The notes beneath the pieces are model-generated. The model was not told where the DNA came from, did no database searches, and saw only the letters and a program-made list of their open reading frames with translations. Shown here one piece after another: positions 9,829-20,489 of a stretch of DNA of 64,000 nucleotides. Source of the stretch: Mesorhizobium sp. Root157 (GTDB taxonomy: Bacteria; Pseudomonadota; Alphaproteobacteria; Rhizobiales; Rhizobiaceae). The DNA is taken from contig NZ_LMGJ01000003.1 in the NCBI RefSeq assembly GCF_001427385.1, forward strand, positions 202,363-266,362. The letters are read 5' to 3'. Both the position numbers and the translations under genes were made by a program. Numbering within the stretch: the first letter of the stretch is position 1; each line of letters starts with the position of its first letter.

Positions 9829-10835
9829 ACGGCCTGAAGCCTCATATCGCCAAGGTGGCGGCAGGCGGCGCGCTGACTTTTGAGGAGGCCCGCGAGGCGT
9901 TCGACATCATCATGTCTGGCGACGCCACGCCCGGCCAGATCGGCGGCTTCCTGATGGCGCTGCGCGTGCGCGGCGAGACGGTCAGCGAGATTTCGGGCGC
10001 CGTTGCCACCATGCGCGACAAGATGCTGCGCGTCGATGCGCCAGCGAATGCCATCGACATTGTCGGCACCGGCGGCGACGGCTCGCACAGTGTCAACATC
10101 TCCAGCGCCTCCGCCTTTGTCATCGCCGCCTGCGGCGTGCCGGTGGCCAAGCACGGCAATCGCGGCCTGTCGTCGCAAACCGGCGCGGCCGATGTGCTGA
10201 TGGGCCTCGGCATCAAGATCGACGTTACCCCCGAGGTCATTGCCCGCTGCATCGAGCAAAGCGGCGTCGGCTTCATGTTCGCGCCGGCCCACCATCCGGC
10301 GATGAAGCATGTCGGCCCGACGCGCGTGGAACTCGGCACGCGCACGATCTTCAATCTGCTCGGGCCGCTGTCCAACCCGGCGGGCGTCAAGCGCCAGATG
10401 GTTGGCGTATTCTCCCCTGAATGGATCGTGCCGGTGGCCGAAGCGCTGAAGAAGCTTGGCGCCGAACACGCTTGGGTCGCCCATGGCGACGGCTACGACG
10501 AAATCACCACCACCGGCGAGACCGAGGTGGCGGAACTCGTCGGCAGCGAAATCCGCACCTTTACGCTGACGCCGGAAAGCGTTGGCTTGAAGCGGCACAC
10601 CAAGGTTTCGCTGCGCGGCGGCGACGCCGCATTCAACGCCAAGGCGCTTCGTGACATGCTGTCCGGCGCACCGGGCGCCTATCGCGATACGGTGCTGATG
10701 AACGCCGGTGCCGGACTGATCGTGGCCGGCAAGGTCACGACGCTTCAGGACGGTGTCGGCAAGGCGGCCGAGGCCATCGACAGCGGGCGGGCATTGCAGG
10801 TGCTGGACAAATTGGTCAAGGTTTCCAACGGTTAG
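9825..10835 (+). CDS. trpD: Anthranilate phosphoribosyltransferase
   Basis: A 336-residue enzyme that transfers phosphoribose from PRPP to anthranilate, the second step of tryptophan synthesis from chorismate. The glycine-rich [15 protein letters not shown] motif binds PRPP and pyrophosphate, and [15 protein letters not shown] and [14 protein letters not shown] are further family signatures. It overlaps the preceding foldase gene by 4 bp and is followed 4 bp later by trpC. Confidence 0.97.
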   Translation: MNGLKPHIAKVAAGGALTFEEAREAFDIIMSGDATPGQIGGFLMALRVRGETVSEISGAVATMRDKMLRVDAPANAIDIVGTGGDGSHSVNISSASAFVIAACGVPVAKHGNRGLSSQTGAADVLMGLGIKIDVTPEVIARCIEQSGVGFMFAPAHHPAMKHVGPTRVELGTRTIFNLLGPLSNPAGVKRQMVGVFSPEWIVPVAEALKKLGAEHAWVAHGDGYDEITTTGETEVAELVGSEIRTFTLTPESVGLKRHTKVSLRGGDAAFNAKALRDMLSGAPGAYRDTVLMNAGAGLIVAGKVTTLQDGVGKAAEAIDSGRALQVLDKLVKVSNG

Positions 10836-10839
10836 CTCA

Positions 10840-11658
10840 ATGGCCGATATCCTGCGCAAGATCGAAGCCTACAAGCGCGACGAGATCGCAATCGCCAAGG
10901 CGCGCCTGCCGCTTGCCGAACTGAAGGCGCGTTCGCGCGATGTCGATGCGCCCAGGGGCTTCCTCGCCGCACTGGAGGCCAGGACAAAAAAGGGCCAATA
11001 CGCGCTGATAGCGGAAATCAAGAAGGCCAGCCCATCCAAGGGCTTGATCCGCGCCGACTTCGATCCTCCTGCCCTGGCGAAAGCCTATGCCGAGGGCGGA
11101 GCGGCGTGCCTGTCGGTGCTGACCGACGCGCCGTCGTTCCAGGGCGCGCCGGAATATCTGACGAACGCCCGCAAGGCAGTAACCCTGCCCGCATTGCGCA
11201 AGGATTTCCTGTTCGACCCCTACCAGGTCTACGAAGCGCGCGCCTGGGGCGCCGACGCCATACTGATCATTATGGCAAGCGTCGATGACGCGCTGGCGCG
11301 TGAACTGGAAGAGACCGCGTTTTCGCTGGGCATGGACGTGCTGGTCGAAGTGCATGACGAGCCGGAACTGGAGCGTGCGCTCGGCCTCTCCTCACGGCTC
11401 ATCGGCATCAACAACCGTAATCTGCGCACCTTCGAGACCACGCTCGAAACCTCGGAACGTCTTGCCCCGCTGGTACCTGCCGACCGGCTTCTGGTCGGCG
11501 AAAGCGGCATCTTCACCAATGCCGACTGCAAGCGGCTTGCCCAAAGCGGCATCGGCACGTTCCTCGTCGGCGAAAGCCTGATGCGGCAGGACGACGTGGC
11601 GGGCGCGACGCGCGCGCTTCTTGGCTTGCCGGCGCCGGCGGAAGCGGTGCGGCTATGA
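10840..11658 (+). CDS. trpC: Indole-3-glycerol phosphate synthase
   Basis: A 272-residue TIM-barrel enzyme that closes the indole ring from CdRP in tryptophan synthesis. The signature [10 protein letters not shown] holds the catalytic Lys; [22 protein letters not shown] and VGESGIF are the other conserved barrel motifs. It is monofunctional, with no TrpF fusion. The start at 10840 lies 4 bp after the trpD stop; the longer in-frame extension overlaps trpD and is rejected. Its TGA overlaps the moaC ATG. Confidence 0.97.
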   Translation: MADILRKIEAYKRDEIAIAKARLPLAELKARSRDVDAPRGFLAALEARTKKGQYALIAEIKKASPSKGLIRADFDPPALAKAYAEGGAACLSVLTDAPSFQGAPEYLTNARKAVTLPALRKDFLFDPYQVYEARAWGADAILIIMASVDDALARELEETAFSLGMDVLVEVHDEPELERALGLSSRLIGINNRNLRTFETTLETSERLAPLVPADRLLVGESGIFTNADCKRLAQSGIGTFLVGESLMRQDDVAGATRALLGLPAPAEAVRL

Positions 11659-12143
11659 GTGAACGCCCTGCCCTCACCCATATCGGCGCCTCCGGCGAGG
11701 CGCATATGGTCGATGTCGGCGGCAAGGCGGAAACGGTGCGCACGGCGATTGCGGAAGGCTTTGTTGCCATGCAGGCCGAGACGCTGGAGATGATCCTCGT
11801 CGGCAATGCCAAGAAAGGTGACGTTTTGGGCACGGCGCGCATCGCCGGCATCATGGCGGCGAAGAAGACGCATGAACTCATCCCGCTCTGCCATCCGCTG
11901 CTCTTGACCAAGGTATCGGTGGATATCGAACCGGACCATGCCCTGCCTGGCCTCAAGGTCACGGCCATGGCGCGCGTTACCGGCAAGACCGGCGTGGAGA
12001 TGGAGGCGCTGACGGCGGCGTCCGTCGCATGCCTGACAATCTACGACATGGCCAAGGCGGTGGACCGCGCCATGACGATCTCCGGCATCCGGCTGATGGA
12101 GAAGTCCGGCGGCAAGTCCGGCGACTACAAGGCGCAGGTCTGA
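11655..12143 (+). CDS. moaC: Cyclic pyranopterin monophosphate synthase
   Basis: A 162-residue enzyme that converts the MoaA product 3',8-cyclo-GTP to cyclic pyranopterin monophosphate in molybdenum-cofactor synthesis. [13 protein letters not shown] and the [16 protein letters not shown] helix are diagnostic. It shares a 4-bp ATGA overlap with trpC and sits one base before moeA, forming a moaC-moeA pair inside the trp operon. A user of the cofactor, a molybdopterin oxidoreductase, lies at 43874-45982. Confidence 0.96.
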   Translation: MSERPALTHIGASGEAHMVDVGGKAETVRTAIAEGFVAMQAETLEMILVGNAKKGDVLGTARIAGIMAAKKTHELIPLCHPLLLTKVSVDIEPDHALPGLKVTAMARVTGKTGVEMEALTAASVACLTIYDMAKAVDRAMTISGIRLMEKSGGKSGDYKAQV

Positions 12144-12144
12144 G

Positions 12145-13350
12145 ATGGCTCTGCTGCCCGTCGACAAAGCACTCGAGCGCCTGCTGGACGGCGTCGAGCC
12201 ACTGCCTTGCGAAACCGTGGCGCTGGCCGACGCCTATGACCGGGTGCTGGCAGAGCCGATCATAGCCATGCGCACCCAGCCGCCTTTCAACGCCTCGGCG
12301 ATGGACGGTTACGCCGTGCGGGGCGCGGACGTCCAGAAGGCCCCTGCTCTGCTTAAGGTGATCGGCGAAGTAGCAGCCGGCCACAATTTCGCTGGCACGG
12401 TCGGTAGCAGCGAGGCAGTTCGTATCTTCACCGGCGCACCCTTGCCTGATGGAGCCGACACCGTCGTCATCCAGGAAAACGTCAGCGTTCTCGACGGCAA
12501 CCGCATCGAGGTGTCATACGCCGCCCGCCACGGCGGCAATGTCAGGAGCGCCGGGCTTGATTTCGTGGCTGGCGACAGGCTGCTCGACGCGGGCCATGTG
12601 CTCGGTGCCAGCGCGCTGTCATTGGCCGCGTCCGCGAACTATCCGCAGCTGGACGTCGTCAAGCAGCCATTGGTCGCCACCATCGCAACGGGCGATGAGT
12701 TGCTACCGCCGGGAAGCACCCCTGGGCCGGGACAGATCATTTCTTCGAATGCCTATGGCGTCATGGGATCGGCACGGTCCGTCGGCGCCCGCGCCCTCCA
12801 CCTTGGCATCGCGGCCGACCGCAAAGATGCAATCGCGGCGCTCGTAAGGCAGGCCGTGTCTGCTGGAGCAAACGTCATAGTGACCTTGGGCGGCGCTTCC
12901 GTGGGTGATCACGACCTCGTTCACAAAGTGCTGACCAGCGAAGGCATGGAGCTTGATTTCTGGAAGATCGCGATGCGCCCCGGCAAGCCGTTTATGTTCG
13001 GGCGCATGGGTGCCATCCGTTGCATAGGCCTGCCCGGAAACCCGGTGGCGAGCCTGGTGTGCTCGCAGCTTTTCGTGAAACCGCTGCTTGCCCGCCTTGG
13101 CGGTCGCCCCTTCCGCCAGGATATACGCGAAGCGCTGCTCGGTGCGCCGATAGCGGCGAACGATCGGCGGCAGGATTACGTCCGCGCCACACTTGCACAG
13201 CAAGGCAGCGCGCTGGTCGCCACGCCGTTCCAGGTTCAGGACTCTTCCATGCTGCGAACCATGGCCACGGCTGGCTGCCTCATCGTGCGCGAACCTTTCG
13301 CGCCGGCGGCCGAGGCAGGGGCACCCTGCCATGTCCTGTGCCTTAGCTGA
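12145..13350 (+). CDS. moeA: Molybdopterin molybdenumtransferase
   Basis: A 401-residue enzyme that inserts molybdate into adenylated molybdopterin. Motifs seen in order are FNASAMDGYAV near the N-terminus, RIFTGAPLPDGADTVV, IATGDEL, the LGGASVGDHD loop and IRCIGLPGNPVAS. It is the last gene of the ppiD-trpD-trpC-moaC-moeA run; lexA follows after 115 bp with its own operator. Confidence 0.96.
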   Translation: MALLPVDKALERLLDGVEPLPCETVALADAYDRVLAEPIIAMRTQPPFNASAMDGYAVRGADVQKAPALLKVIGEVAAGHNFAGTVGSSEAVRIFTGAPLPDGADTVVIQENVSVLDGNRIEVSYAARHGGNVRSAGLDFVAGDRLLDAGHVLGASALSLAASANYPQLDVVKQPLVATIATGDELLPPGSTPGPGQIISSNAYGVMGSARSVGARALHLGIAADRKDAIAALVRQAVSAGANVIVTLGGASVGDHDLVHKVLTSEGMELDFWKIAMRPGKPFMFGRMGAIRCIGLPGNPVASLVCSQLFVKPLLARLGGRPFRQDIREALLGAPIAANDRRQDYVRATLAQQGSALVATPFQVQDSSMLRTMATAGCLIVREPFAPAAEAGAPCHVLCLS

Positions 13351-13390
13351 ACAAATCATCAACAAATTCATTAAACTTTAAACGGTTGCG

Positions 13391-13405
13391 GAACACAACT
13401 GGAAC
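13391..13405 (-). promoter_or_regulatory. LexA (SOS) box, alphaproteobacterial direct-repeat type
   Basis: On the minus strand this reads GTTC-N7-GTTC (GAAC-ACAACTG-GAAC on the plus strand), the consensus of alphaproteobacterial LexA operators. A second, imperfect GTTC-N7-GTTT lies at 13417-13431. Both are within 80 bp upstream of the lexA start, which points to autorepression. Confidence 0.75.
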
Positions 13406-13465
13406 AGATAGTGTTTGTTCCGGGTTTGTTTTCCGATTCTGGATTCACCGCGACCGGGGGCCGCA

Positions 13466-14185
13466 ATGCTGACGCGCAAGCAACATGAACTTCTGCTCTT
13501 CATCCACGAGAGATTGAAGGAGAGCGGCATTCCGCCTTCCTTCGACGAGATGAAGGAGGCGCTCGACCTTGCTTCGAAGTCCGGCATCCATCGGCTGATC
13601 ACCGCACTCGAAGAGCGCGGTTTCATCCGCCGCCTGCCCAACCGGGCTCGGGCGCTTGAGGTGTTGCGGCTGCCGGATTCGATCGCCCCGGGATTGAATG
13701 CGGCAAGGAAGTTCTCGCCCAGCGTCATTCAGGGAAGCCTTGGACGGCAGACCAGGGAACCGGCCCGGCTACAGTCGGCCGGCAATGATGACGATGCGGT
13801 GGTTGCGATTTCCATTCCCGTCATGGGCCGTATCGCCGCCGGTGTTCCCATCGACGCCATCCAGCACAAGACGCATTCGATTTCGGTTCCGCCGGACATG
13901 ATTGTCGGCGGCGAACACTACGCGCTTGAGGTCAAGGGCGATTCGATGATCGAGGCCGGCATTTTCGACGGCGATACCGTCATCATCCGCAATGCGAATT
14001 CCGCAACGCCTGGTGAGATCATTGTGGCGCTGGTGGACGAAGAGGAAGCCACATTGAAGCGCTTCCGCCGCAAAGGCGCTTCCATTGCGCTGGAGGCTGC
14101 CAATCCAGCCTATGAAACGCGCATTTTCGGCCCCGACCGCGTCAAGGTGCAGGGAAAGCTGGTCGGATTGATCAGGCGCTACTGA
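13466..14185 (+). CDS. lexA: LexA repressor
   Basis: A 239-residue SOS repressor and self-cleaving serine protease. The N-terminal winged helix ([33 protein letters not shown]) binds operators. The Ala-Gly scissile bond lies in GRIAAGVPI, the nucleophilic Ser in [11 protein letters not shown] and the catalytic Lys in ATLKRFRR. A loosely conserved linker of some 40 residues makes it longer than E. coli LexA, as is common in Rhizobiales. The start at 13466 fits the family N-terminus; the 17-codon upstream extension is rejected because it runs through the operator region. Confidence 0.96.
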   Translation: MLTRKQHELLLFIHERLKESGIPPSFDEMKEALDLASKSGIHRLITALEERGFIRRLPNRARALEVLRLPDSIAPGLNAARKFSPSVIQGSLGRQTREPARLQSAGNDDDAVVAISIPVMGRIAAGVPIDAIQHKTHSISVPPDMIVGGEHYALEVKGDSMIEAGIFDGDTVIIRNANSATPGEIIVALVDEEEATLKRFRRKGASIALEAANPAYETRIFGPDRVKVQGKLVGLIRRY

Positions 14186-14462
14186 GGCAAAAGTTTCGGC
14201 ACGAGGCGAGGCTGAGCGCTGAAACGCTTGGCCCGTTTCTGCTGGCCGGCTTCCTCGCCGGTCGTTCCACGATCGGTTTCGAAGTCGACCAGCATTCACT
14301 CCGGCGACCTGTTTTGGAATGAGGCATTTTGTCTTTCAAGACAAAGGTCTAGGGCCATAATTTCGTGACATTTCTTACCCAATTGACGGGTGGCTTTCAC
14401 GCCAACCTCACTGTCACGAATGAACGCACCCTGAGATTTGAACGGGGTGGAAGGAGCTTACG

Positions 14463-14633
14463 ATGTCCGCCTCTCGGTTCTGTCTATCCTGCGCAGGACC
14501 ACGCCCACGTGCAGCAGTCCGATGTCCTTGGTGCCAGCGCAACTACGACGCAATGCGCGGCCACCCTGAACATCTTTTTGGAGCACTTCGCGGTGAGAGG
14601 GAACCTTCGAAAACATGGGTTGAAGCAGTCTAG
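14463..14633 (+). CDS. Candidate small zinc-ribbon protein (56 aa)
   Basis: An unrecognised short ORF with a strong ribosome site: AAGGAG six bases before ATG. The peptide carries CLSC (residues 7-10) and CPWC (21-24), a CxxC-x10-CxxC pattern suited to one zinc ion, followed by QRNYDAM and a charged C-terminus. Its TAG stop lies exactly where a dispersed repeat begins (14631 on), so the original C-terminus may have been longer. The ribosome site and Cys pattern support a real gene; the function is unknown. The 277 bp between lexA and this ORF show no other gene. Confidence 0.45.
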   Translation: MSASRFCLSCAGPRPRAAVRCPWCQRNYDAMRGHPEHLFGALRGEREPSKTWVEAV

Positions 14634-14830
14634 GACACCGGACCGATAAATCGGATCCGGTTTTCGGAAAGCCCGACACTCAACAAAAGATAGATCGCCG
14701 CTATGCGTCCATCAGGACGCATAGCGATCTGATGCTTGTCACCCGAAAGCGGGAACCGGTTTCGGGACGATATGCGTGAGAACAAATACTTAAAGCGTGG
14801 CCGGCGAATCTGAAAATCGCGACGCTCTTT
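14634..14830. repeat. Two abutting palindromic intergenic repeats (families R4 and R5)
   Basis: The left unit (about 14631-14730) resembles 22193-22300 and contains a perfect 11-bp hairpin, GCTATGCGTCC-ATCA-GGACGCATAGC, at 14700-14725. The right unit (about 14731-14826) is the reverse complement of the units at 20621-20723 and 60655-60754, with the shared cccgaaagcgggaaccggtttcggga-type core. No coding sequence is seen from here to comEC. Confidence 0.75.
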
Positions 14831-14914
14831 GGGCATGATCTGCCGACTGCTCGAAGCACTCCTGCTTCGCAGGGTACGAATTCCACATATCTCCAGCGCC
14901 GGGAAAGGCTTGCA

Positions 14915-17386
14915 CTATCCTCCGGCCAGAGGTCCCGGCTCGGGACTTATCGGAATGCTGCGACCCTTGCGCTTGTACGGTTCCATTCCCCTCGCTTCAC
15001 GTGAGAATTGCCGCTGGACATGCCAGGGGCGGTAATCCTTCTCGACGGCAAAGCGGACCTGCGGGACCGAACCGGCCGCGCCGGGAGCGAAGAAGACGGC
15101 GGCGCTACCCGATCTTGCCAGTTGGCGTTTGGTAATGACGACTATCGATGCCCTTCGGCAGGGGTCGGATGCCGTGGCGTCGTCGATCACCACGACATCC
15201 GCGAAGGCACAGGCGGGCCTTGCCGCGATTGCCGATTTCGCCTGTGCAACGACCTTGCCGGAGATATGTCTCGCCACGCAGAGATCGTCCGTGCACCGAA
15301 ATGGCGTTCCGGGCGGGCCAACGACCTCAAGCCGCTCAGGTGCGGTCTTGAATGCCTTGGGATCGGGCTTGGCAATCGTTTCGGCGTCGAGCGCACGCAG
15401 CCAATTGTCGATGGTGAACGCGTTCGGGCGCGACCGGTTGACCGCCAGCCTGCCGCCCCCTACCGGCGTTGCGACCAGCCGCGCATCCTCCGAGATCAGG
15501 ACATCGGGCGTCTGCACCTGCGCGACCGTCAGCAATCCCGCTGCCGCGACAGGTATGGCGGCGAGCCTCAACCATGTCGTCGTCATGGTCGCGATCACCA
15601 AGGCAATCGTCATCAGCACGACGGAAGAGGCCGAAACCAGGCCGACAGCGTCGAGCGGAGAAAGCGTTGCGATCCATGCCGACATGGCGATCATGGCGGA
15701 GAGCCCCTTGCCCATCACGTACAGGAACGGGCCATCGAGGCCGACCGGCATCAAGAGCGATGCAAAGACCGCAAACGGCATGACGAGGATCGAGACGATC
15801 GGCATCACCGCGAGATTGGCGAACAGGCTGAGCGGTGCGACGCGCTGGAAGTGCCATATGGCAAACAGCGCCGTCGCGCCGCCGGCAATGATCGAGGTCG
15901 CGGCAAGTCCCGCCATCATCACTGCAAACCGATGCAGAAGCGTTCCCGGCCACGACCGTCCACGGGTGTAAGCCGCGGCCTGCCGCGACGCGCGGTAGTC
16001 GCCCCAGCCGGCATAGGCGCCGATGAGCGCGGCCGTTGCCGCAAACGAAAGCTGGAAGCTTGGCCCGACCACTTCGTGCGGCGACAATGCAATGACCACG
16101 ATGGCCGAGATGGCGAGGTTGCGCATGGTCAGCGCCGCGCGGTCGAACAGCACCGCCGCCAGCATCACCGCCAGCATGATGAAGCTGCGTTCGGCGGCAA
16201 CGACCGCTCCCGAAATCAGGAGATAGGCGGCTATGGCAAACAGCGCCGCTGCCGCCGCATACTTCTTGGTCGGCCGCCGCGAGGCAAAGCCGGGAAACAG
16301 TGCGAACGCACCTCGCATCAGGGCCATGACAGTGCCGGCAACGAGCGCCATATGCAGTCCGGAGATCGATATGATGTGGTAGATTCCAGTCTTTCGCATC
16401 GCTTCGTTGATGGTTTCTGGAATGCCTGCGCGCACCCCGACGATCAAGGCCGCTGCGATCTCTCCTTCCGGCCCGCCAACCGTTTCACGAACGTGATCGG
16501 CGATGCCGTCGCGGGCGCGCTCGATTGCCGCCGTGATCCGCGATGCCAACGACATCGGCGCGGGCGCGCTCGCCTGCGGTCCGGAAAGAAAAAAACCACT
16601 CGCCCCGATACCGTCGAAATAACTCTCGAACGAGTAGTCATAGCTGTCCGGGCGCACCGGTCCGGTCGGCGGCAACAGCCGCACAAGGCCGGTTATCGTC
16701 GAGCCTGCCGTCAGCCCTTGCGGAACCTTGCGCGCCGAAAGGCGCACGCGTTCGGGTTGGTATCGCAGCGTCGGTCTCTCGGTGGAAACGACATCGAGCG
16801 TGAGCCGCACCCGGCCATTGGCCATATCGTCGATCGACACCACCTGGCCGGTCAGCCGCGTGGAGACTTCCGAACCCAGCATGGCTGTGCTCGCCCGCCA
16901 GGTTTCCACCTTTCCGGCGAGCATGCCGACACTGCAAAGCAGCATGGCCGCAACGCAAAGGAAGGCGGCATGCCGTGAACGCACGCCCCAGGTAAGCACC
17001 GCGAGCGCCACGGTCGCGGCAAGCAGGGCGCGCCAGTCCGGCTCTGCGTCCAGCGAGAAATAGACGATCGCGCCAACAGCCAGGAGCACCGGTACCAACA
17101 GGAAGGCCGCGCCTCTATCCAATTCGGTCGCGACGGCCTTTGTCGCATCCGCTCGCAAGCCTGACAGAGTGAGCGCGCGCAAGCGCCCGAAACGGCGTAC
17201 CGGCTGCCGGTGCGCGTTGAGCTCGATCGACTCAGCGGGAACCGCGACCGGCTCGGAAGCCACTGGCGAACGTTCAACTGGAATTGAGGGAAGCCGAGCC
17301 AGCGGCGGCGAGGCAAAAAACGAGCGCTCGCTGACCTCGCTCAATGCACTTGCAACGTCTTTCTCGCCCCGAGCTGATCCAGCCAT
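14915..17386 (-). CDS. comEC: ComEC/Rec2-family membrane protein with a degenerate C-terminal domain
   Basis: An 823-residue polytopic protein of the ComEC/Rec2 family, which forms the inner-membrane DNA channel in naturally transformable bacteria. It has an N-terminal soluble stretch, a first helix cluster and DUF4131-like region, and the Competence core ([18 protein letters not shown] and later helices). The C-terminal region after about residue 600 sits where a metallo-beta-lactamase domain occurs in other members, but I see no HxHxDH-type metal site, so nuclease activity is unlikely. Start: ATG 17386 with AAGGGG 8 bp upstream; a GTG at 17404 is an alternative. It is divergent from gltX. 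Confidence 0.85.
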   Translation of the reverse strand: MAGSARGEKDVASALSEVSERSFFASPPLARLPSIPVERSPVASEPVAVPAESIELNAHRQPVRRFGRLRALTLSGLRADATKAVATELDRGAAFLLVPVLLAVGAIVYFSLDAEPDWRALLAATVALAVLTWGVRSRHAAFLCVAAMLLCSVGMLAGKVETWRASTAMLGSEVSTRLTGQVVSIDDMANGRVRLTLDVVSTERPTLRYQPERVRLSARKVPQGLTAGSTITGLVRLLPPTGPVRPDSYDYSFESYFDGIGASGFFLSGPQASAPAPMSLASRITAAIERARDGIADHVRETVGGPEGEIAAALIVGVRAGIPETINEAMRKTGIYHIISISGLHMALVAGTVMALMRGAFALFPGFASRRPTKKYAAAAALFAIAAYLLISGAVVAAERSFIMLAVMLAAVLFDRAALTMRNLAISAIVVIALSPHEVVGPSFQLSFAATAALIGAYAGWGDYRASRQAAAYTRGRSWPGTLLHRFAVMMAGLAATSIIAGGATALFAIWHFQRVAPLSLFANLAVMPIVSILVMPFAVFASLLMPVGLDGPFLYVMGKGLSAMIAMSAWIATLSPLDAVGLVSASSVVLMTIALVIATMTTTWLRLAAIPVAAAGLLTVAQVQTPDVLISEDARLVATPVGGGRLAVNRSRPNAFTIDNWLRALDAETIAKPDPKAFKTAPERLEVVGPPGTPFRCTDDLCVARHISGKVVAQAKSAIAARPACAFADVVVIDDATASDPCRRASIVVITKRQLARSGSAAVFFAPGAAGSVPQVRFAVEKDYRPWHVQRQFSREARGMEPYKRKGRSIPISPEPGPLAGG

Positions 17387-17479
17387 CGGGTCTGCCCCTT
17401 GCACCCAAGGCTCCTATGGTACATGAACGCGCCAACTGTAAAAGCCTGCGCTGCCAGGCCGCCTGTTGTTCGAGGTTAC

Positions 17480-18901
17480 ATGTCCGAAAAGGTCGTCACG
17501 CGCTTCGCCCCCTCGCCCACAGGCTTCCTGCATATTGGTGGCGCGCGCACGGCTTTGTTCAACTGGCTCTATTCCAAGCATACGGGCGGAACGATGCTGC
17601 TGCGCATCGAGGATACCGACCGCGAGCGCTCGACGGATGCGGCCACCGCCGCCATCCTCGAAGGCCTTTCATGGCTGGGCCTGGCCTGGGACGGCGAGCC
17701 GGTCTCGCAGTTCGAGCGCGCCCCGCGCCATCGCGAAGTCGCCGAAGAACTGGTGCGCCTCGGCAAGGCCTATTACTGCTACGCCACGCCGGCCGAACTC
17801 GACGACATGCGCGAGAAGGCCCGCGCCGAAGGCCGTCCACCCCGCTATGACGGCCGCTGGCGCGACCGCGATCCGTCCGAGGCGCCCAAGGGCGTCGCCG
17901 GCGCGATCCGCGTCAAGGCGCCCGCCGAAGGCGAAACCGTCGTTCACGATCTCGTGCAGGGCGAAGTGCGCTTCCTCAACAAGGATCTCGACGATTTCAT
18001 CATCCTGCGCTCGGACGGCAACCCGACCTACATGCATGCCGTGGTGGTGGACGACCACGACATGGGCGTCACCAACATCATCCGCGGCGACGACCATCTC
18101 ACCAATGCCGCGCGCCAGACGGTGATCTACAATGCAATGGGCTGGGCCGTGCCGAAGATGGCGCACATCCCGCTCATCCACGGCGCCGACGGCGCCAAGC
18201 TTTCCAAGCGCCACGGCGCGCTCGGCGTCGAAGCCTACCGGGCGTTGGGTTACCTGCCCGAAGCGCTGCTCAACTACCTGGCGCGGCTCGGCTGGAGCCA
18301 CGGCGACGATGAAGTGATGTCGATAGCCGACATGATTTCCTGGTTTGACATCAAGGACGTCAACAAGGGTGCGGCCCGCTTCGATTTCGCCAAGTTGGAA
18401 GCGCTGAACGGCACGCATATGCGCGCCATGGACGATGCAAAGCTCACCGATATCTTCCTGGCGACGCTGCCCTATCTGCCGGGTGGCGAGGCGCTCGCCG
18501 CAAGGTTCGACGATGCCGCCAGGGCAAGGTTGCGCGCGGCCATGCCCGGCCTCAAGGAGCGGGCCAAGACCTTGGTCGAACTTGCCGACAGCACGTATTT
18601 CTTGATAGCGGATCGTCCGCTGCAACTGGACGAGAAGGCCGCTTCCATTCTCGACGCCGGCGCCAAAAAGGTCCTTGGGGATATCCTTGCCCGCTTCAAG
18701 GCGCTGACGGAATGGAGCGTGTCATCCACCGAGGGCGCGGTTCGCGACTATGCGGAAACAACAGGGTTGAAACTGGGCAAGGTGGCACAACCCTTGCGCG
18801 CCGCCCTGACCGGCAGGAGTACCTCACCGGGCGTATTCGACGTGCTGGTGGTGCTTGGACGGGAAGAGAGTTTGGCGCGTATCGCTAATCAAATCGATTA
18901 G
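17480..18901 (+). CDS. gltX: Glutamate--tRNA ligase
   Basis: A 473-residue class I aminoacyl-tRNA synthetase. The HIGH box is within [12 protein letters not shown] and the KMSKS loop is the KLSKRHG variant. The start at 17480 gives the standard [16 protein letters not shown]-terminus with GAGG five bases upstream; earlier in-frame Met codons (17399, 17423) would add an unconserved leader. It is divergent from comEC and followed by gltA. Many alphaproteobacteria carry two GltX/GluQ-type enzymes with differing tRNA specificity, so discrimination between tRNA-Glu and tRNA-Gln cannot be judged here. Confidence 0.95.
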   Translation: MSEKVVTRFAPSPTGFLHIGGARTALFNWLYSKHTGGTMLLRIEDTDRERSTDAATAAILEGLSWLGLAWDGEPVSQFERAPRHREVAEELVRLGKAYYCYATPAELDDMREKARAEGRPPRYDGRWRDRDPSEAPKGVAGAIRVKAPAEGETVVHDLVQGEVRFLNKDLDDFIILRSDGNPTYMHAVVVDDHDMGVTNIIRGDDHLTNAARQTVIYNAMGWAVPKMAHIPLIHGADGAKLSKRHGALGVEAYRALGYLPEALLNYLARLGWSHGDDEVMSIADMISWFDIKDVNKGAARFDFAKLEALNGTHMRAMDDAKLTDIFLATLPYLPGGEALAARFDDAARARLRAAMPGLKERAKTLVELADSTYFLIADRPLQLDEKAASILDAGAKKVLGDILARFKALTEWSVSSTEGAVRDYAETTGLKLGKVAQPLRAALTGRSTSPGVFDVLVVLGREESLARIANQID

Positions 18902-19081
18902 GGAATCTGGACCAAGAAGAATGGCATTGAAACCGTCCTATTGCGGTGCAACATTAGCAACTGGACCAACCGGCCTGGCACCCCGCCGAGGCTGCGATTT
19001 CGAACATTTCAATGTTTTCGGATTTTGCGTCGCAGAATGAATTTTGCCTTGCGGGCATGAGGAAATAATAAGGAGTTTGCA

Positions 19082-20371
19082 ATGACCGGATCGACCGCAA
19101 AACTGGAGCTTGGTGGCAAAACTCACGAACTCAAGGTGCGAAGTGGCTCGGTCGGCCCGGATGTCGTGGATATAGGCGCACTCTACGCCACCACCGGCGC
19201 ATTCACATACGACCCGGGCTTCACCTCGACGGCAAGCTGCGAATCGCAAATCACCTTCATCGACGGCGACGCGGGCATTCTCCTGCATCGCGGCTATCCC
19301 ATCGACCAGCTCGCCGAGCACGGCGACTTCCTCGAAGCCTGCTACCTGCTGCTTTACGGCGAATTGCCGACCAAGGCGCAGAAGGACGACTTCGACTACC
19401 GCATCACGCGCCACACCATGGTGCACGAGCAGATGTCGAAGTTCTTCTCAGGCTTCCGCCGCGACGCCCACCCGATGGCGGTGATGTGCGGCGTGGTCGG
19501 AGCATTGTCTGCCTTCTACCACGACTCGACCGACATCTCCGATCCTTACCAGCGCATGGTCGCCTCGATGCGCCTGATCGCCAAGATGCCGACGCTTGCC
19601 GCGATGGCGTTCAAGTATCACATCGGCCAGCCGTTCATTTACCCGAAGAACGACCTCAATTTCGCGGCCAACTTCCTGCACATGTGCTTTGCCGTGCCGT
19701 GCGAGGAGTACAAGGTCAATCCGGTGCTGGCCCGCGCCATGGAGCGCATCTTCATCCTGCACGCCGATCACGAGCAGAACGCTTCGACCTCCACGGTCCG
19801 TCTGGCGGGTTCGTCGGGCGCCAACCCGTTCGCCTGCATCGCGGCGGGCATTGCCTGCCTTTGGGGTCCGGCCCATGGCGGCGCCAACGAGGCGGCGCTC
19901 AACATGCTGAGCGAGATCGGCCATGTCGACCATATTCCCGAGTTCATCGCCCGTGCCAAGGACAAGAACGACCCCTTCCGCCTGATGGGCTTCGGTCACC
20001 GCGTCTACAAGAACTACGATCCGCGCGCCAAGATCATGCAGAAAACCGCCCATGAGGTGTTGGGCGAACTCGGCATCAAGGACGATCCGCTGCTCGACAT
20101 CGCCATGGAACTGGAAAAGATCGCGCTGACCGACGAATACTTCATCGAAAAGAAGCTCTACCCGAACGTCGATTTCTATTCGGGCATCACGCTCAAGGCC
20201 CTGGGCTTCCCCACCACCATGTTCACCGTGCTGTTCGCCGTCGCGCGCACCGTCGGCTGGATCGCCCAGTGGAAGGAAATGATCGAAGACCCGCACCAGA
20301 AGATCGGCCGTCCGCGCCAGCTCTATACCGGTGCGACCGAGCGCGACTACGTGCCGATCGCCAAGCGGTAA
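19082..20371 (+). CDS. gltA: Citrate synthase
   Basis: A 429-residue hexameric-type (type II, Gram-negative) citrate synthase, the entry step of the TCA cycle. Signatures are [35 protein letters not shown] with an active-site His, [12 protein letters not shown], and [13 protein letters not shown]. An AAGGAG ribosome site lies eight bases upstream of ATG. The 180-bp gap from gltX holds a small perfect palindrome, AACATT-TC-AATGTT (19003-19016), which could be an operator. A terminator follows at 20404. Confidence 0.97.
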   Translation: MTGSTAKLELGGKTHELKVRSGSVGPDVVDIGALYATTGAFTYDPGFTSTASCESQITFIDGDAGILLHRGYPIDQLAEHGDFLEACYLLLYGELPTKAQKDDFDYRITRHTMVHEQMSKFFSGFRRDAHPMAVMCGVVGALSAFYHDSTDISDPYQRMVASMRLIAKMPTLAAMAFKYHIGQPFIYPKNDLNFAANFLHMCFAVPCEEYKVNPVLARAMERIFILHADHEQNASTSTVRLAGSSGANPFACIAAGIACLWGPAHGGANEAALNMLSEIGHVDHIPEFIARAKDKNDPFRLMGFGHRVYKNYDPRAKIMQKTAHEVLGELGIKDDPLLDIAMELEKIALTDEYFIEKKLYPNVDFYSGITLKALGFPTTMFTVLFAVARTVGWIAQWKEMIEDPHQKIGRPRQLYTGATERDYVPIAKR

Positions 20372-20403
20372 GCATCAGGCGGGCGCTGACACCAGATACT
20401 GAC

Positions 20404-20434
20404 AAGGGCGCCAACCGGCGCCCTTCTATTTTTG
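20404..20434 (+). terminator. Rho-independent terminator of gltA
   Basis: A 9-bp stem AAGGGCGCC / GGCGCCCTT with an AACC loop is followed by CTATTTTT, 32 bp after the gltA stop. Confidence 0.8.
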
Positions 20435-20458
20435 ACGATCGAAAAATATCATTTTTTT

Positions 20459-20483
20459 GGAACCATTCCTCCGGCACCGCATT
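20459..20483 (+). promoter_or_regulatory. EcfG/RpoE2-type promoter before a candidate sRNA
   Basis: GGAAC at 20459-20463, then 18 bases, then TT at 20482-20483 (GGAAC-N16-CATT) matches the general-stress sigma factor consensus GGAAC-N18/19-TT with one deviation from CGTT. No start codon with a good ribosome site follows before the terminator at 20542. Confidence 0.5.
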
Positions 20484-20489
20484 ATTCCG

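Noticed and set aside
15008..16978. A 650-codon open frame antisense to comEC
   Set aside because: Arg/His/Gly-rich composition typical of a reverse-strand shadow; comEC has clear membrane helices.
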